A stretch of 38,976 nt of DNA from Firmicutes bacterium AM31-12AC (GTDB lineage Bacteria > Bacillota > Clostridia > Lachnospirales > Lachnospiraceae): contig QUJA01000027.1 of NCBI GenBank assembly GCA_003480425.1, forward strand, positions 1 to 38,976. Reading direction: 5' to 3'. The translations under genes were made by a program, and so were the position numbers. Each line of letters starts with the position of its first letter. Position 1 is the first letter of the stretch. The notes below the pieces were generated by a model. It saw only the letters and a program-made list of their open reading frames with translations. It ran no database searches and was not told the origin of the DNA. This document shows positions 24,465-34,268 of the stretch, piece by piece.

Positions 24465-25907
24465 TTACCTTCTTCTTCGGTTCTTCCTTCTCTTCCTCTG
24501 AAGATGCAGCCAAATTGGTAAAAACACAAACAATATTGCTACTGTAATGCCTCCCATTACAATCAATGGCAGGTACCCTTTCCATGAAATTTCTTCGTCT
24601 TTTGCTGCTCCTGTCTGGGTCGATTTCTTCGAATCCTTTTTCTCTGTCACCGCTGCACTCTGTTTTGCTTTGTAAACATCACTTACCTTAACTTCTGCTT
24701 TTCCTATAATATTTCCCTGGTAAGTGTATACTGCTGTTGCCATATCGGCATTATTAACATCACTGTCCGACAACTGAATTTCACAGTCCACATTTGTAAA
24801 ATCAACTGCTTCCGGCAAGACTATGTATGCGTTACTATCTGCAAAACTTTCAATATCCTCCGACTTTGATTGTTCGGACAGCATAACTTTTCGAAAGTTT
24901 CCAAATCCATACTCAAACATATTTCTCGTATCTTCATATGCATCCACGCCATAATCCCCAAGCACGACCGCTGCCAGTCTCATATTTCCATTATCCGCCA
25001 TCGTTACAAGCGTTGTCTTTGACTGGTCTGTATATCCTGTTTTTCCGGCTTTTGCATATGGATAATAATAATAGTTTTCCGGCCAGAGCATCTTATGGTT
25101 CTGATCCAGAATACGTTCTTCCTCTACCAGATTTGTCTTGCCCAGTTTATACTCCAACGTCTGCTCGATTCTCTGGAAATCTTCTTTCTGATAGACTGCT
25201 GATGCAATCAGTGCCATATCGTAAGCCGTTGTATAATGATTTTCGTCGTGAAGACCATTTGCATTAACCCAATGCGAATTTTTACATCCAAGTTCCTGTG
25301 CACGTTCATTCATTAATTCAATAAATCCATCATACCCTATACCAAGATTTTCCCCGACATTCTTTGCAACTGCATAAGAAACTTCATTTGCTGATGCGAG
25401 TAACACCCCATAAAGCGCTTCTTCGAGCGTAATCTCTTCTCCGATACGCATTCCGATATTTGCATCATCCCACTCTAAAAAATTTAGACATTCATCTGTA
25501 AATGTAATCTTATCTGTCAGATTTGCATTTTCCAAGGCAACTAATACTGTGAGCAGTTTTGTAATACTTGCAGGATATCGTTTTTCATCTATCTGTTTCC
25601 CATAAATGACTGCTCCGCTATCAATATCCATGACAATTGCTGACGCTGCATATACATTCGGCCCTGTCGGCCAGTTTTCCAATCCATTTGTATCTACCGG
25701 TGTGTCATAGGATGCCTGTTTTTTTGCAGCCTCCTCGGCTGCGATCTGCTCTTTTGTCTTCTCTTCCGGATTCGCATCCGCTGCTTCTTCTGTTGCCTCT
25801 GGATTATTTCCTTCCTCCGCATACACCATTTGCATTGGCTGAGATAATAATAATGCTGTCGTGATTATTCCTATCCCAATTTTTTTCAATATTACTTTTC
25901 CCTTCAT
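24465..25907 (-). CDS. D-alanyl-D-alanine carboxypeptidase (S11, DacF/PBP5-like)
   Basis: 480 residues. N-terminal signal peptide, an acidic Glu/Ala-rich spacer (about 30-60), then the penicillin-binding S11 domain: SxxK as PASITKLLTVLVAL, SxN as ASANEVSYAVAKN and KTG as KAGKTGYTDQSKTT. A beta-rich C-terminal domain is followed by one membrane helix (about 450-470) and a basic tail (RKRRKNRRRR) inside. It trims the terminal D-alanine of peptidoglycan pentapeptides. It lies at the end of the transporter/two-component operon with a 28-base gap but is likely to be a general cell-wall gene. Confidence 0.94.
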   Translation of the reverse strand: MKGKVILKKIGIGIITTALLLSQPMQMVYAEEGNNPEATEEAADANPEEKTKEQIAAEEAAKKQASYDTPVDTNGLENWPTGPNVYAASAIVMDIDSGAVIYGKQIDEKRYPASITKLLTVLVALENANLTDKITFTDECLNFLEWDDANIGMRIGEEITLEEALYGVLLASANEVSYAVAKNVGENLGIGYDGFIELMNERAQELGCKNSHWVNANGLHDENHYTTAYDMALIASAVYQKEDFQRIEQTLEYKLGKTNLVEEERILDQNHKMLWPENYYYYPYAKAGKTGYTDQSKTTLVTMADNGNMRLAAVVLGDYGVDAYEDTRNMFEYGFGNFRKVMLSEQSKSEDIESFADSNAYIVLPEAVDFTNVDCEIQLSDSDVNNADMATAVYTYQGNIIGKAEVKVSDVYKAKQSAAVTEKKDSKKSTQTGAAKDEEISWKGYLPLIVMGGITVAILFVFLPIWLHLQRKRRKNRRRR

Positions 25908-25935
25908 TTCCCACTCCCGTTAAATCTAAGAACTT

Positions 25936-27651
25936 TTATTTATTCTTTTCATCATATCCTTTTTGTACTTCTTGAGTCAATTTGTCCCCTCCAGAACTAT
26001 ACCATTCCTGAACAAATTCGTCAAAATACGAGAGTGGCTTTTCTCCGCAGACAATCTGTAAAAATGTTGCCTGTTCCAGTTCCTGCAATGTCTGCGGAAT
26101 TTCCCCATCTGCATCTCCCATAGACAATGGCTGGTTTCCTCGTCCTGATTCTGATTTTGCCAACAGAGGTACTGCCTGCATACGGGATGCATAAGATGCC
26201 CAGGCAGTTGCTGTCGTCAAATACCCTTTCATGTAAGATTTACACGTCTGATAATATGCCTTTTCAATCCCTGTCAGATTGGTTGCTTTTATTGTTCCAT
26301 CTAATGCCTGTTGAATATGTTCTGTTGTCCGATACAGGCCATCCCAATAATCTACGTTAATGTTCATCGGTCTGGCTGTCGGATCTACATTTAACGAGAA
26401 ATAATCATTAATCTCAGATGCATTCCGGTCTTGATACCTTGTATAATCAAATAATACACTTATACATTTTCCTACAATTTCCGGATGTTCATATCCTTTT
26501 CTCACCACCACATACTGCCAGTCTTTATAAGATTCCAAAGTTTGTAACTGTTTCTTATTTGTCAGCAAATAAGGATTCCATACAGCGGATTCATTTGCCC
26601 GGCTTGTACTGCTCAACGGGTTATTCGGTGCCCACCATTTTCCAAAAACAGCCCCGCAGGTACCATCTGCAATCATCTGATCCAGATTTTCTGTCTTTCT
26701 AAGAAGAAATCTAGAGTCAATGATTCCATTTTCATACAACTCATGTAAATATGCCAATGCATCTCTTGTCTGACTTGTCACAGATCCGTATACAACACTG
26801 CCATCATCCTGCAAAATCCATTTTCCCGGCATTGAACCCATTTCTGTAAAAATCGGATCAACTCCGTAGGTTGAACTGCTCTCTGACAACAAATCGGTAC
26901 TGCATGCAATTCCAATTGTTTTGTTATCTCCTGCCATATCCTGTTCTACAAACTGACGAATGATTTCCATCCCCTCATCCATTGTTGTCGGTTCTGCCAG
27001 CCCAAGCTCTTCCATCCAGTCACTTCTGAGCCATAAAAGCATTGAGCCATGATCTATCACCGTATCTGGAAATGCGTATAACTTCCCATCAAATGTAGCC
27101 GAGTCCAGGACGCTTGTTCCATAGCTCTCATACATTTCCTTAATTCGGTCTGTTGCACATTCCTCATATACGGAGGACAAATCTTCCACCATTCCCCGTT
27201 CTACCAGTTGTTTCAATGTATCCAATCCTTTTACTACAAGAACATCCGGGATTTCTTTATCCTGAATTGCCATTTCTACAGCCTGCTCATAGGTTCTTCC
27301 ATCCTCCAACTCAAAAACGTCCTTGTTCTGAATATTCAGCAGTTTTTTCAAATATCTTGTATATGCATTATTCTCGTAAGTATCTCCCACCGGAAGGTTT
27401 GAATTTTTTGTCCCCGCGATTTTCCCAAGTGTATATGTAACGGTTTCCGGATATGCACCATACGCAGAATGTTCCGCCCGCTCCAGCACCCTCGTCTTTA
27501 AATCTTTCTTATTTTGAGCCGCTGATACAGGAAGACAGCTCTCTCCTAATAAAGCAATACACAATGCCGTGCATCCTGCAATCACTTTCATTCTTTGTTT
27601 ATTGGGAAATCTTTTTCTCGCTGTCTTTTTATTATATCTATGGTACTTCAT
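25936..27651 (-). CDS. Large extracellular solute-binding protein (family 1)
   Basis: 571 residues with a basic start and hydrophobic signal ending PVSAAQ. No convincing lipobox, so possibly released or otherwise held. The mature part resembles the large sugar-binding proteins that accompany YesMN-type sensors: GKLYAFPDTV, LWLRSDWMEELGLAEPTTMDEG, GAVFGKWWAPNNPL, ending SYFDEFVQEWYSSGGDKLTQEVQ. It follows the histidine kinase by 20 bases. The importer in this locus already has a lipoprotein binding protein (32736-34079), so this one may feed the sensor with ligand or serve another permease. Confidence 0.85.
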   Translation of the reverse strand: MKYHRYNKKTARKRFPNKQRMKVIAGCTALCIALLGESCLPVSAAQNKKDLKTRVLERAEHSAYGAYPETVTYTLGKIAGTKNSNLPVGDTYENNAYTRYLKKLLNIQNKDVFELEDGRTYEQAVEMAIQDKEIPDVLVVKGLDTLKQLVERGMVEDLSSVYEECATDRIKEMYESYGTSVLDSATFDGKLYAFPDTVIDHGSMLLWLRSDWMEELGLAEPTTMDEGMEIIRQFVEQDMAGDNKTIGIACSTDLLSESSSTYGVDPIFTEMGSMPGKWILQDDGSVVYGSVTSQTRDALAYLHELYENGIIDSRFLLRKTENLDQMIADGTCGAVFGKWWAPNNPLSSTSRANESAVWNPYLLTNKKQLQTLESYKDWQYVVVRKGYEHPEIVGKCISVLFDYTRYQDRNASEINDYFSLNVDPTARPMNINVDYWDGLYRTTEHIQQALDGTIKATNLTGIEKAYYQTCKSYMKGYLTTATAWASYASRMQAVPLLAKSESGRGNQPLSMGDADGEIPQTLQELEQATFLQIVCGEKPLSYFDEFVQEWYSSGGDKLTQEVQKGYDEKNK

Positions 27652-27671
27652 TATCTTCTTCCCTTTCCATC

Positions 27672-29381
27672 CTAAATTCTTCCTTCGTATTCCATTTCCT
27701 GCTTTTCCGGAATCCGAATTTCTACCATAGTTCCTCTTCCTTCTTCACTCACAATTCGCATTGCTCCATTTTCTTTATATAGCAGCTTAATTCTTTCATA
27801 GACATTATGAACGCCATAGCCAGGAGACTGAATTCCCAGTATTTGTTCTGCTTTTTCCTGTGGCATCCCATTTCCATTATCCTGAACTTGAAATACAACC
27901 TGATTTTCCTCTTTTTTCACACGGATCGTAAGAACTTTTTCTTCCTTTTCGAGAGGATCAAGTCCATGGTCTATCGCATTTTCTACAAGCGGCTGTAAAA
28001 TCAATTTGGGTGTCATGATCTGATAACAGCTTTCATCGATCTCCTCTTCAACCCGAAAACTATTATCATGCATAATTAATTGAATATTCAAATATGCCCT
28101 GATATTTCGGATTTCATTTTCAACCGTTGTCATTGTCTCACCACGATTCAAACTGGTTCGATAATACGTGGACAAATCCAAGGTCACTTTACTGATTTCA
28201 TCCTCTTCTGCCTCTATTGCTTTCCAGTTAATAATAGACAGTGAATTATACAAAAAATGTGGATTGATCTGCGCCTGCAACGCCCTCATTTCCGTATGCT
28301 GAAGCTCGATTTTAGCCTCATACACTTCCGATATTAACTTATTTAATTCTTCCATCATTCGTTTGAAAGAACGAATCAGCGTTCCGACTTCATCTTTGGA
28401 ATCGCTGTCTACTGTTACTTTACGAAATCCACGATGGACCTGATTCATATTCTCTGTCAATCGTTCCAGACAAGAAACCAGTCGTTTTGAAAATGCATAC
28501 CCTAAAACAACCAGTAACACGATACAGAGTAAAATAATCGGAATATTACGCAACCCAAGTATATACGCTGACTTGGTAATGATTTTTTCAGGACGATACA
28601 AATAAAAATACCATCCCCTATTTTCCATCTCCTGCCCCATGCACACATAGTTCTTTTGTAAATACTCTAACGACTCCGGCGACTTTGGTCTAAATACTTC
28701 ATCCATAGAATAACCGGAATATATCACATTTCCGTCTTCATCAAGAATAATCCCTCCTGTATTATTCTTCAGTAATGAAGTAAATGGTTCCAGCATTACA
28801 GAATAATCCAGCTTCATTGCAAGCACTGCCGTGATATCATCTTCGTCATAAAACTTTCTTGCAACAACGATTTTCTTATTAGCACCACGTTGTACAAACC
28901 ATTCCAGTATTGAACTGTCAGTTAATTGCTCTGCCCATTCTTCTCCTTGTATTGCTTCCATTGGAACAAGAGATGAACCATGCTCCACATCAATATTTCC
29001 CGAATAAATTGTTATCCCCTGAATCTCTTTATGATATATCTGCGGCATTTCCAAAAGTGGATCTACTACATTTCTATACTGAACGTATTTTTCATAATCA
29101 CTCTCTCCGGTCTGACTTAAAACATTTCTCAGATTCTGAGAATATGACAAATAATCAATTAGATTCTCATATATCTGAATCTGTCCTTCCATCGTATCTA
29201 CAGCCTGATTCAATGAGTTCTGCATACTGCCTGTTTCCTGCTCTCTAAGAGATCTCAACACACCCATCTGCATATATATGACAATGAGTACTACCGGAAG
29301 CATCCCTGCCAGCACAATTATAAGTGTAGTCTTATAACGATATTTTAAATCTTTATACTTCTGCTTCAGTTTCCTTATCAT
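27672..29381 (-). CDS. YesM-type sensor histidine kinase
   Basis: 569 residues from the chosen ATG at 29381, which has AAGGAG ahead of it; the longer frame to 29420 runs into the regulator gene. Two membrane segments (about 20-40 and 275-297) enclose a dCache-like extracellular sensor, followed by HAMP (about 300-350). The His_kinase domain has the H-box LQAQINPHFLYNSLSIINW with the phospho-acceptor histidine, and a HATPase domain with LVENAIDHGLDP and VQDNGNGMP. It should phosphorylate the adjacent AraC-type regulator when an extracellular sugar or its binding protein is sensed. Overlaps the regulator's end by 29 bases. Confidence 0.94.
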   Translation of the reverse strand: MIRKLKQKYKDLKYRYKTTLIIVLAGMLPVVLIVIYMQMGVLRSLREQETGSMQNSLNQAVDTMEGQIQIYENLIDYLSYSQNLRNVLSQTGESDYEKYVQYRNVVDPLLEMPQIYHKEIQGITIYSGNIDVEHGSSLVPMEAIQGEEWAEQLTDSSILEWFVQRGANKKIVVARKFYDEDDITAVLAMKLDYSVMLEPFTSLLKNNTGGIILDEDGNVIYSGYSMDEVFRPKSPESLEYLQKNYVCMGQEMENRGWYFYLYRPEKIITKSAYILGLRNIPIILLCIVLLVVLGYAFSKRLVSCLERLTENMNQVHRGFRKVTVDSDSKDEVGTLIRSFKRMMEELNKLISEVYEAKIELQHTEMRALQAQINPHFLYNSLSIINWKAIEAEEDEISKVTLDLSTYYRTSLNRGETMTTVENEIRNIRAYLNIQLIMHDNSFRVEEEIDESCYQIMTPKLILQPLVENAIDHGLDPLEKEEKVLTIRVKKEENQVVFQVQDNGNGMPQEKAEQILGIQSPGYGVHNVYERIKLLYKENGAMRIVSEEGRGTMVEIRIPEKQEMEYEGRI

Positions 29382-29766
29382 CCATCTCTCCTTTTCGACA
29401 TGACTCAGGTGTACTTCCAAAGAATTCTCTGAAACTTCGACAGAAATATGATGTATTTGAAAATCCTACTTCTCTTGCAATCTGTGTGATCTTCTTTGTC
29501 GAATTTTCCAACAACTCTTTTGCCTTGTTCATTCGCACCTCTCGTATAAATCGATTCAGGTTCATCCCCGTCGCTTCTTTAAAAATCGCACTTAAATATC
29601 CAGCCGACAAGTATACCTTTTCTGCCAGTATCTCAACATTCAATTCTTTTTCATAATTGTGATAAATATAACTCTTAACCTCTGTGATTTCGCTTCGGAA
29701 CCCTTCATTTTGTTCTTGTAAATAATTCTCCAGCTCCTGTATCGCAGTGGATGTGATGGAACGCAC
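29353..29766 (-). CDS. YesN-type response regulator, AraC DNA-binding part
   Basis: C-terminal half of the regulator: two helix-turn-helix motifs of AraC type (VEILAEKVYLSAGYLSAIFK and ITQIAREVGFSNTSYFCRSF, then REFFGSTPESCRKG). The frame extends upstream as VDQLYHCKTIQDV to join the receiver part at 29789 through a -1 shift on A AAA AAG. The nominal GTG start at 29766 is thus probably not a real start. It binds the promoter of the sugar importer, by analogy with YesN. Confidence 0.85.
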   Translation of the reverse strand: MRSITSTAIQELENYLQEQNEGFRSEITEVKSYIYHNYEKELNVEILAEKVYLSAGYLSAIFKEATGMNLNRFIREVRMNKAKELLENSTKKITQIAREVGFSNTSYFCRSFREFFGSTPESCRKGEMDDKETEAEV

Positions 29767-29798
29767 ATCCTGTATTGTCTTGCAATGATATAATTGAT

Positions 29799-30902
29799 CT
29801 ACTTTTTTGATAATCCTTTTTCTTCCGATGAAGACATTGCTTCATAAACTTCCTTTAAAATGCTTGAAAAAACAAATTTTGCGTACATTTCCGAATAAGG
29901 TTTATCTGTCGTATATTTCTGCTCCAATCGATGGAAATCCTGCCATAAATGTGTAATATCTTTGAACTTAATATCCTCTGAAATATTATTTAATATCTCT
30001 GAGTCTTCAACAATAACATCTTCTGTTGACTCCACCTTTTTTCCATGTACAAATATATGTTGCTTCGGCTGATAAAATTTTTCTTCCAGCAACTGTTCTA
30101 ACTGCTGAAATTCCTCTGGCATTTCTTGAATACCGCTTACTTCCCTGCTTACCGCAAAATAGCAGTTTGTATCATAGTGCTGTTGAAAAAAATGATTTAA
30201 TTGATTTGCCAGTTCTTCATAATCTGCATATTTTTCTCTGAATAAAAACAGTGACTCATTTGAATTCAGATTCAGGTAAAAAAAGTCTCTTTTTAACTTT
30301 TCTTTTAAGCTTTCAACAAAATGTTCTTCCTCTGTTTCAAAGAAATGATTGGTACTGCTCGCTATTATCATTCTGATATATGGATTCTTCTCATCTGTCA
30401 TTTCCTGTGCATACGCCTGGACCTGTTGGTAATCTTCAACATTTCCTTTGTAAAGATAATTTTGAAGAAAATATTTTTTCAGATAATCCCCCTGTCTTGT
30501 CTGTTTTTCTTCATCTTCAATCCTGCTTTGGATTTTTCCTTGCACACGTTCAAATGTCTTGTGAAATTCTTTCGGATTGACAGGCTTTAGCACATAATCA
30601 ACCACCCCATAACGCAAAGCATCTCTTGCATAAGTAAAATCGTTATACCCGCTGAAAATAATAATCTCCAGATCCGGATATAACTCTCTCGCTTTTTCTG
30701 TAAGCTCAAGCCCATTCATATATGGCATTTTAATATCAGAAAACAGAATATCCACTTTCCGATCCATCAAAATCCCCAGTGCCACTTTTCCATTTTCAGC
30801 TTCCAGAATTTCACACTCTGCCCCTTCTCTTTTCAACAATAATTTTATTCCGTTGCGTTCCAGTTTTTCATCATCTGCAATTAATATTGTAACCATACCC
30901 AC
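29799..30902 (-). CDS. YesN-type response regulator, receiver and linker part
   Basis: Receiver domain (1-125) with ADDEK, phospho-acceptor aspartate in DILFSDIKMPYMNG, IIFSGYND and VLKPVNPKEF, followed by a helical linker region (about 130-350) found in YesN-like regulators. It ends in GLSKK at a stop that follows the sequence A AAA AAG. Read one base back, translation continues as VDQLYHCK into the AraC domain, giving a normal protein of about 516 residues. So this is either one gene with a programmed -1 frameshift or one with a lost A. Transcribed after the importer genes. Confidence 0.88.
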   Translation of the reverse strand: MGMVTILIADDEKLERNGIKLLLKREGAECEILEAENGKVALGILMDRKVDILFSDIKMPYMNGLELTEKARELYPDLEIIIFSGYNDFTYARDALRYGVVDYVLKPVNPKEFHKTFERVQGKIQSRIEDEEKQTRQGDYLKKYFLQNYLYKGNVEDYQQVQAYAQEMTDEKNPYIRMIIASSTNHFFETEEEHFVESLKEKLKRDFFYLNLNSNESLFLFREKYADYEELANQLNHFFQQHYDTNCYFAVSREVSGIQEMPEEFQQLEQLLEEKFYQPKQHIFVHGKKVESTEDVIVEDSEILNNISEDIKFKDITHLWQDFHRLEQKYTTDKPYSEMYAKFVFSSILKEVYEAMSSSEEKGLSKK

Positions 30903-30923
30903 TATTCCTTTTTAACGTCCGAA

Positions 30924-30962
30924 AACAGCAGTATTTCTTATTCCCAAAAAAATACTGCTGTT
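30924..30962 (-). terminator. Intercistronic hairpin between importer and regulator
   Basis: A 13-base stem (AACAGCAGTATTT and its complement, 30924-30936 with 30950-30962) lies between the second permease and the response regulator. The T-run after it on the minus strand is short, so it may be a leaky terminator or an mRNA-stabilising hairpin that sets transporter and regulator levels apart. Confidence 0.6.
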
Positions 30963-31020
30963 ATCATATAATAAAGTTTCTCTCTTTTATTTTAGTTTAT
31001 CCATCTTCTTTTTACAAGGT

Positions 31021-31860
31021 TTAACCTTTAACTGCTCCTGCAACAACACCTTCGATAATGTATTTCTGACAGAATAAATAGAAGATAATAATTGGAACGA
31101 TTGCGAGTACCAAAGTACCCATCATAGCTCCCATATCAACTGAACCATATCCACCTTTCAGATACTGAACAGCCATCGGAACTGTTTTATATTTTCTTGC
31201 ATCCAGCACAAGTGATGGAAGCAGATAGTCATTCCAAATCCACATTGCCTGCAAAATTGTGATTGTCACACAAGTAGGTTTTGTAATTGGAAGTACAATT
31301 TTAAAGAATGTCTGGATTGGTGTGCAGCCATCAATCATAGCTGCTTCTTCAATTTCAAGCGGAATCGATTTCATGAATCCGGTAAACATAAATACCGACA
31401 ATCCGGCTCCAAATCCCAGATAAATAATAATGATTCCCCAAGGATTTCCAAGCTTTAACATATTTGCAATTTTTGACAATGTATACATTTCCATCTGGAA
31501 TGGTACTACCATTGCAAATAAGCACATTACATAAATTGCTTTTGTAACCTTTGTATGTACTCTGCTGATATACCATGCACACATAGAACAGCAAAGAATA
31601 ATCACTGCCACTGAACCGATTGTGATAAACAAGCTCCATCCAAACGCCTGAATGAGACCTGTCTTCTCAATTCCTCGTGTATAGTTCTCCAGTCCGACAA
31701 ACATCTTGTCAGTTGGAATTTTAAATGGAAATTTACTAATATATGCTTTCTTCTTGAAAGAGTTAATAAATACAAGTGCTATCGGATAAAGGTATGCCAG
31801 ACTAATGATTGTGAAAATGATGGTCAACAGCCATCCGTGTTTTGCTTTTCTTGTTCCCAT
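31021..31860 (-). CDS. Sugar ABC transporter permease, MalG-like
   Basis: 279 residues with six membrane helices; the EAA loop that contacts the ATPase reads EIEEAAMIDGCTPIQTFFKIVLP. Basic N-terminus (MGTRKAKHG), MalG/CUT1-type. Its ATG overlaps the stop of the partner permease by one base. With the other permease and the lipoprotein it forms a CUT1 importer; no ATPase gene is present, as is usual for clostridial systems that share a general MsmX-type ATPase. Confidence 0.95.
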   Translation of the reverse strand: MGTRKAKHGWLLTIIFTIISLAYLYPIALVFINSFKKKAYISKFPFKIPTDKMFVGLENYTRGIEKTGLIQAFGWSLFITIGSVAVIILCCSMCAWYISRVHTKVTKAIYVMCLFAMVVPFQMEMYTLSKIANMLKLGNPWGIIIIYLGFGAGLSVFMFTGFMKSIPLEIEEAAMIDGCTPIQTFFKIVLPITKPTCVTITILQAMWIWNDYLLPSLVLDARKYKTVPMAVQYLKGGYGSVDMGAMMGTLVLAIVPIIIFYLFCQKYIIEGVVAGAVKG

Positions 31861-32702
31861 TACTGCTGCACCTCCTTCGATGTTGTCATCTTATTCTGAA
31901 TGAGTGCAATAAGACCTACAATAATGAAGAATACAACTGCTTTTGCCTGTCCAACACCTTCATATCCTGTTCTTCCATAGAATGTATTATAAATGTTCAA
32001 CGCAAGCATTTCTGACATTTTTGACGGAGCACCATTTGTCAGTGCCAAGTTCTGGTCGAACAGCTTAAATCCATTTGTCAAAGTTAAAAATGTACAAATT
32101 GTGATAGATGGCATTACCATCGGAATTGTTACACTTTTTAATATCTGACTTGGACTTGCCCCATCAATTTTTGCAGCCTCAATCAATTCTCCCTGGATAT
32201 TCTGAATACCGGATACATAAATGATCATCATATAACCTATCTGCTGCCAGCACATCAGAATGACTAATCCCCAAAATCCATACACTGAAGAATATGTCAA
32301 TGTTTTTCCAACAATTGCCAGAATACCATTTAACAGAAGCTGCCAGATATAACCAAGTACGATACCACCGATTAAGTTCGGCATGAAAAATACTGTTCTG
32401 AAAATATTTGTTCCTTTAATTCCCTTGGTCAATAACAATGCTACCGCAAATGCAATCACATTGATCAAAAGCACTGTCACAATTGTAAATAGTGCCGTAT
32501 ACCATGTGGCATGGAAAAATGTTGAGTCTTCTAAAATTTTCGTATAGTTTTTAAATCCCATAAATTTTGCATCCGTCACGGTTGTGAATTTACAAAAGGA
32601 TAAATAGATTCCCAAAAGAAATGGTGCTATAAATCCAATTGTAAATGCAACCAATGTCGGGAGTACAAAAACCGGAAAATATTTTTTTATTGCTTTTTCC
32701 AT
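31860..32702 (-). CDS. Sugar ABC transporter permease, MalF-like
   Basis: 280 residues, six membrane helices, EAA loop GELIEAAKIDGASPSQILKSV. First permease of the CUT1-type importer, between the binding protein and the MalG-like permease. Substrate unknown; the proteins of this class carry oligosaccharides or monosaccharides. Confidence 0.95.
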   Translation of the reverse strand: MEKAIKKYFPVFVLPTLVAFTIGFIAPFLLGIYLSFCKFTTVTDAKFMGFKNYTKILEDSTFFHATWYTALFTIVTVLLINVIAFAVALLLTKGIKGTNIFRTVFFMPNLIGGIVLGYIWQLLLNGILAIVGKTLTYSSVYGFWGLVILMCWQQIGYMMIIYVSGIQNIQGELIEAAKIDGASPSQILKSVTIPMVMPSITICTFLTLTNGFKLFDQNLALTNGAPSKMSEMLALNIYNTFYGRTGYEGVGQAKAVVFFIIVGLIALIQNKMTTSKEVQQ

Positions 32703-32735
32703 AATTTTCTACTGCTCATTTTCTAATATTACTAC

Positions 32736-34079
32736 CTATTCGTTTGCTGCTGCGTATTCTGTTGCCCAGCCATCTACGAATGCTTTCTGTACTGCATCCC
32801 ACTGTCCTGTTCCCTGTGCATACTCAAGAAGTGCGCTTCCAAGGTCGTTTTTCCACTGTTCTGATGGCATTGTTGTGAAGTTCCAGCTTACAGGTGTTTT
32901 TCCTGCTTTTGTATATTCGCTGTTTGCTTCTACGAGTGGATTAGCTGGAAGATACTCATCAAATGTTGTAAATGGTGTTACAAATCCCATTTCATTTGCT
33001 ATAGCATCTCTTCCTTCATCACTTTCTACTACCCACTGTAAGAAATCAAGTGTTGCCTGGATATCTTCTTCAGATGCGTTTTTATTTACACACCAGTAGT
33101 TCTCAGATCCTGTACAAAGTCCCTGATCTTCTTCTCCGTCTGCACCAATGTAGATTGGAAGCATTCCAAGATCCTCGTCAGCTACTTCATTATCTTTGAT
33201 ATCATTGTAAGCCCATGTACCATTCTGATAGAATACTGCTTCACCAAGTGCGAACTCAGATGCTGCATCATCACCTGTCTTAGATGAGATCATGCTTGGA
33301 TCACAAGTAGAATCTTTCAGATACAGATCCCAGATCTGTTTGTAATTATCAAGGTAAGTTCCTTTGATTGCATCTGTTGATGAAATTCCTTCATCTTTGT
33401 ATTCATAGTAAATTGGAAGGTTTGCAAGATGAGTTTTAAATCTCCAGTCAGAAGAAGAATCCATACCTGCTGATGTAAATGCTCCTTCTACTCCAAGGTC
33501 ATCTTTATGTGCCTGGATTCCATCTGCAACTTTCTTCAATGCATCGAAGTTATTCAGATCATCAATTGATGTAATCTCTGCATCTGGTAACTCGAAATAT
33601 TTATTCAATAATGCTTTGTTGTAAATCAGACCATATGTCTCGATTACGTATGCAATACCTTTTACTTCATCACCATCTTTAAGTGCATAATCATCGCTCT
33701 GGAGGTCTTTGTAAATTGCACTGTCTGATAAGTCATAGCAGTAATCTTTCCATGTAGCCAGTCCAACCGGTCCATTTACCTGGAACAGTGTAGGAGCTTC
33801 GTCTTTTGCCATCTCTGATTTCAACTGTGACTCATATGTTCCGGAAGCTGCTGTCTGTACATCTACCTGTACGCCTGTCTCTTCTGTATATTTTTCTGCC
33901 AGGTCTACCCACTGATCTGCCTGCTCTGGTTTGAAGTTCAAATAATAAACTTTTCCTTTTGCATCGCCTTTTGCACTTTTTGAACCTTCGTCGCTACTTC
34001 CTGTGCTTCCGCATCCTGCGACCATTCCACCAACCATTGCTGTACAAAGAAGCATAGCAATTATTTTTTTCTTTTTCAT
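32736..34079 (-). CDS. Sugar ABC transporter solute-binding lipoprotein
   Basis: 447 residues. Signal with lipobox MVGGMVAGCGS, so the mature protein is tethered by a lipid-modified cysteine. The family-1 binding fold shows GSYESQLKSEMAKDE-like and AVFYQNGTWAYNDI segments. AGGAGG lies ahead of the ATG. First gene of the importer-regulator operon. An AT-rich leader with TATAAT at 34123-34128 (minus strand) is a possible -10 element without a clear -35. Confidence 0.93.
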   Translation of the reverse strand: MKKKKIIAMLLCTAMVGGMVAGCGSTGSSDEGSKSAKGDAKGKVYYLNFKPEQADQWVDLAEKYTEETGVQVDVQTAASGTYESQLKSEMAKDEAPTLFQVNGPVGLATWKDYCYDLSDSAIYKDLQSDDYALKDGDEVKGIAYVIETYGLIYNKALLNKYFELPDAEITSIDDLNNFDALKKVADGIQAHKDDLGVEGAFTSAGMDSSSDWRFKTHLANLPIYYEYKDEGISSTDAIKGTYLDNYKQIWDLYLKDSTCDPSMISSKTGDDAASEFALGEAVFYQNGTWAYNDIKDNEVADEDLGMLPIYIGADGEEDQGLCTGSENYWCVNKNASEEDIQATLDFLQWVVESDEGRDAIANEMGFVTPFTTFDEYLPANPLVEANSEYTKAGKTPVSWNFTTMPSEQWKNDLGSALLEYAQGTGQWDAVQKAFVDGWATEYAAANE

Positions 34080-34197
34080 AGTTCTTGTCCTCCTTTTTTA
34101 TCGCTTTCAATTTGATGATTACATTATAAAAAAAACTACACTTTTAAGATATGATAAAAATTCCAGAAACATGTTCAATTTTCATGAAAAAATTAAA

Positions 34198-34268
34198 AAA
34201 CAGATAGGGACGGGGTTTGTGGAGTCAATTGGGGACGTATCCCGATAATAACCTTCACGCTATTATCA
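34198..34268. repeat. REP-like repeat with short hairpin
   Basis: TAGGGACGGGGTTTGTGGAG is a divergent copy of the dispersed REP core (reverse complement of AAACCCCGTCCCTA), followed by GGGGACG and by a GATAATA/TATTATC hairpin (about 34245-34268). It separates the HAD gene from the importer and could terminate the riboflavin-HAD transcript. Confidence 0.5.
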
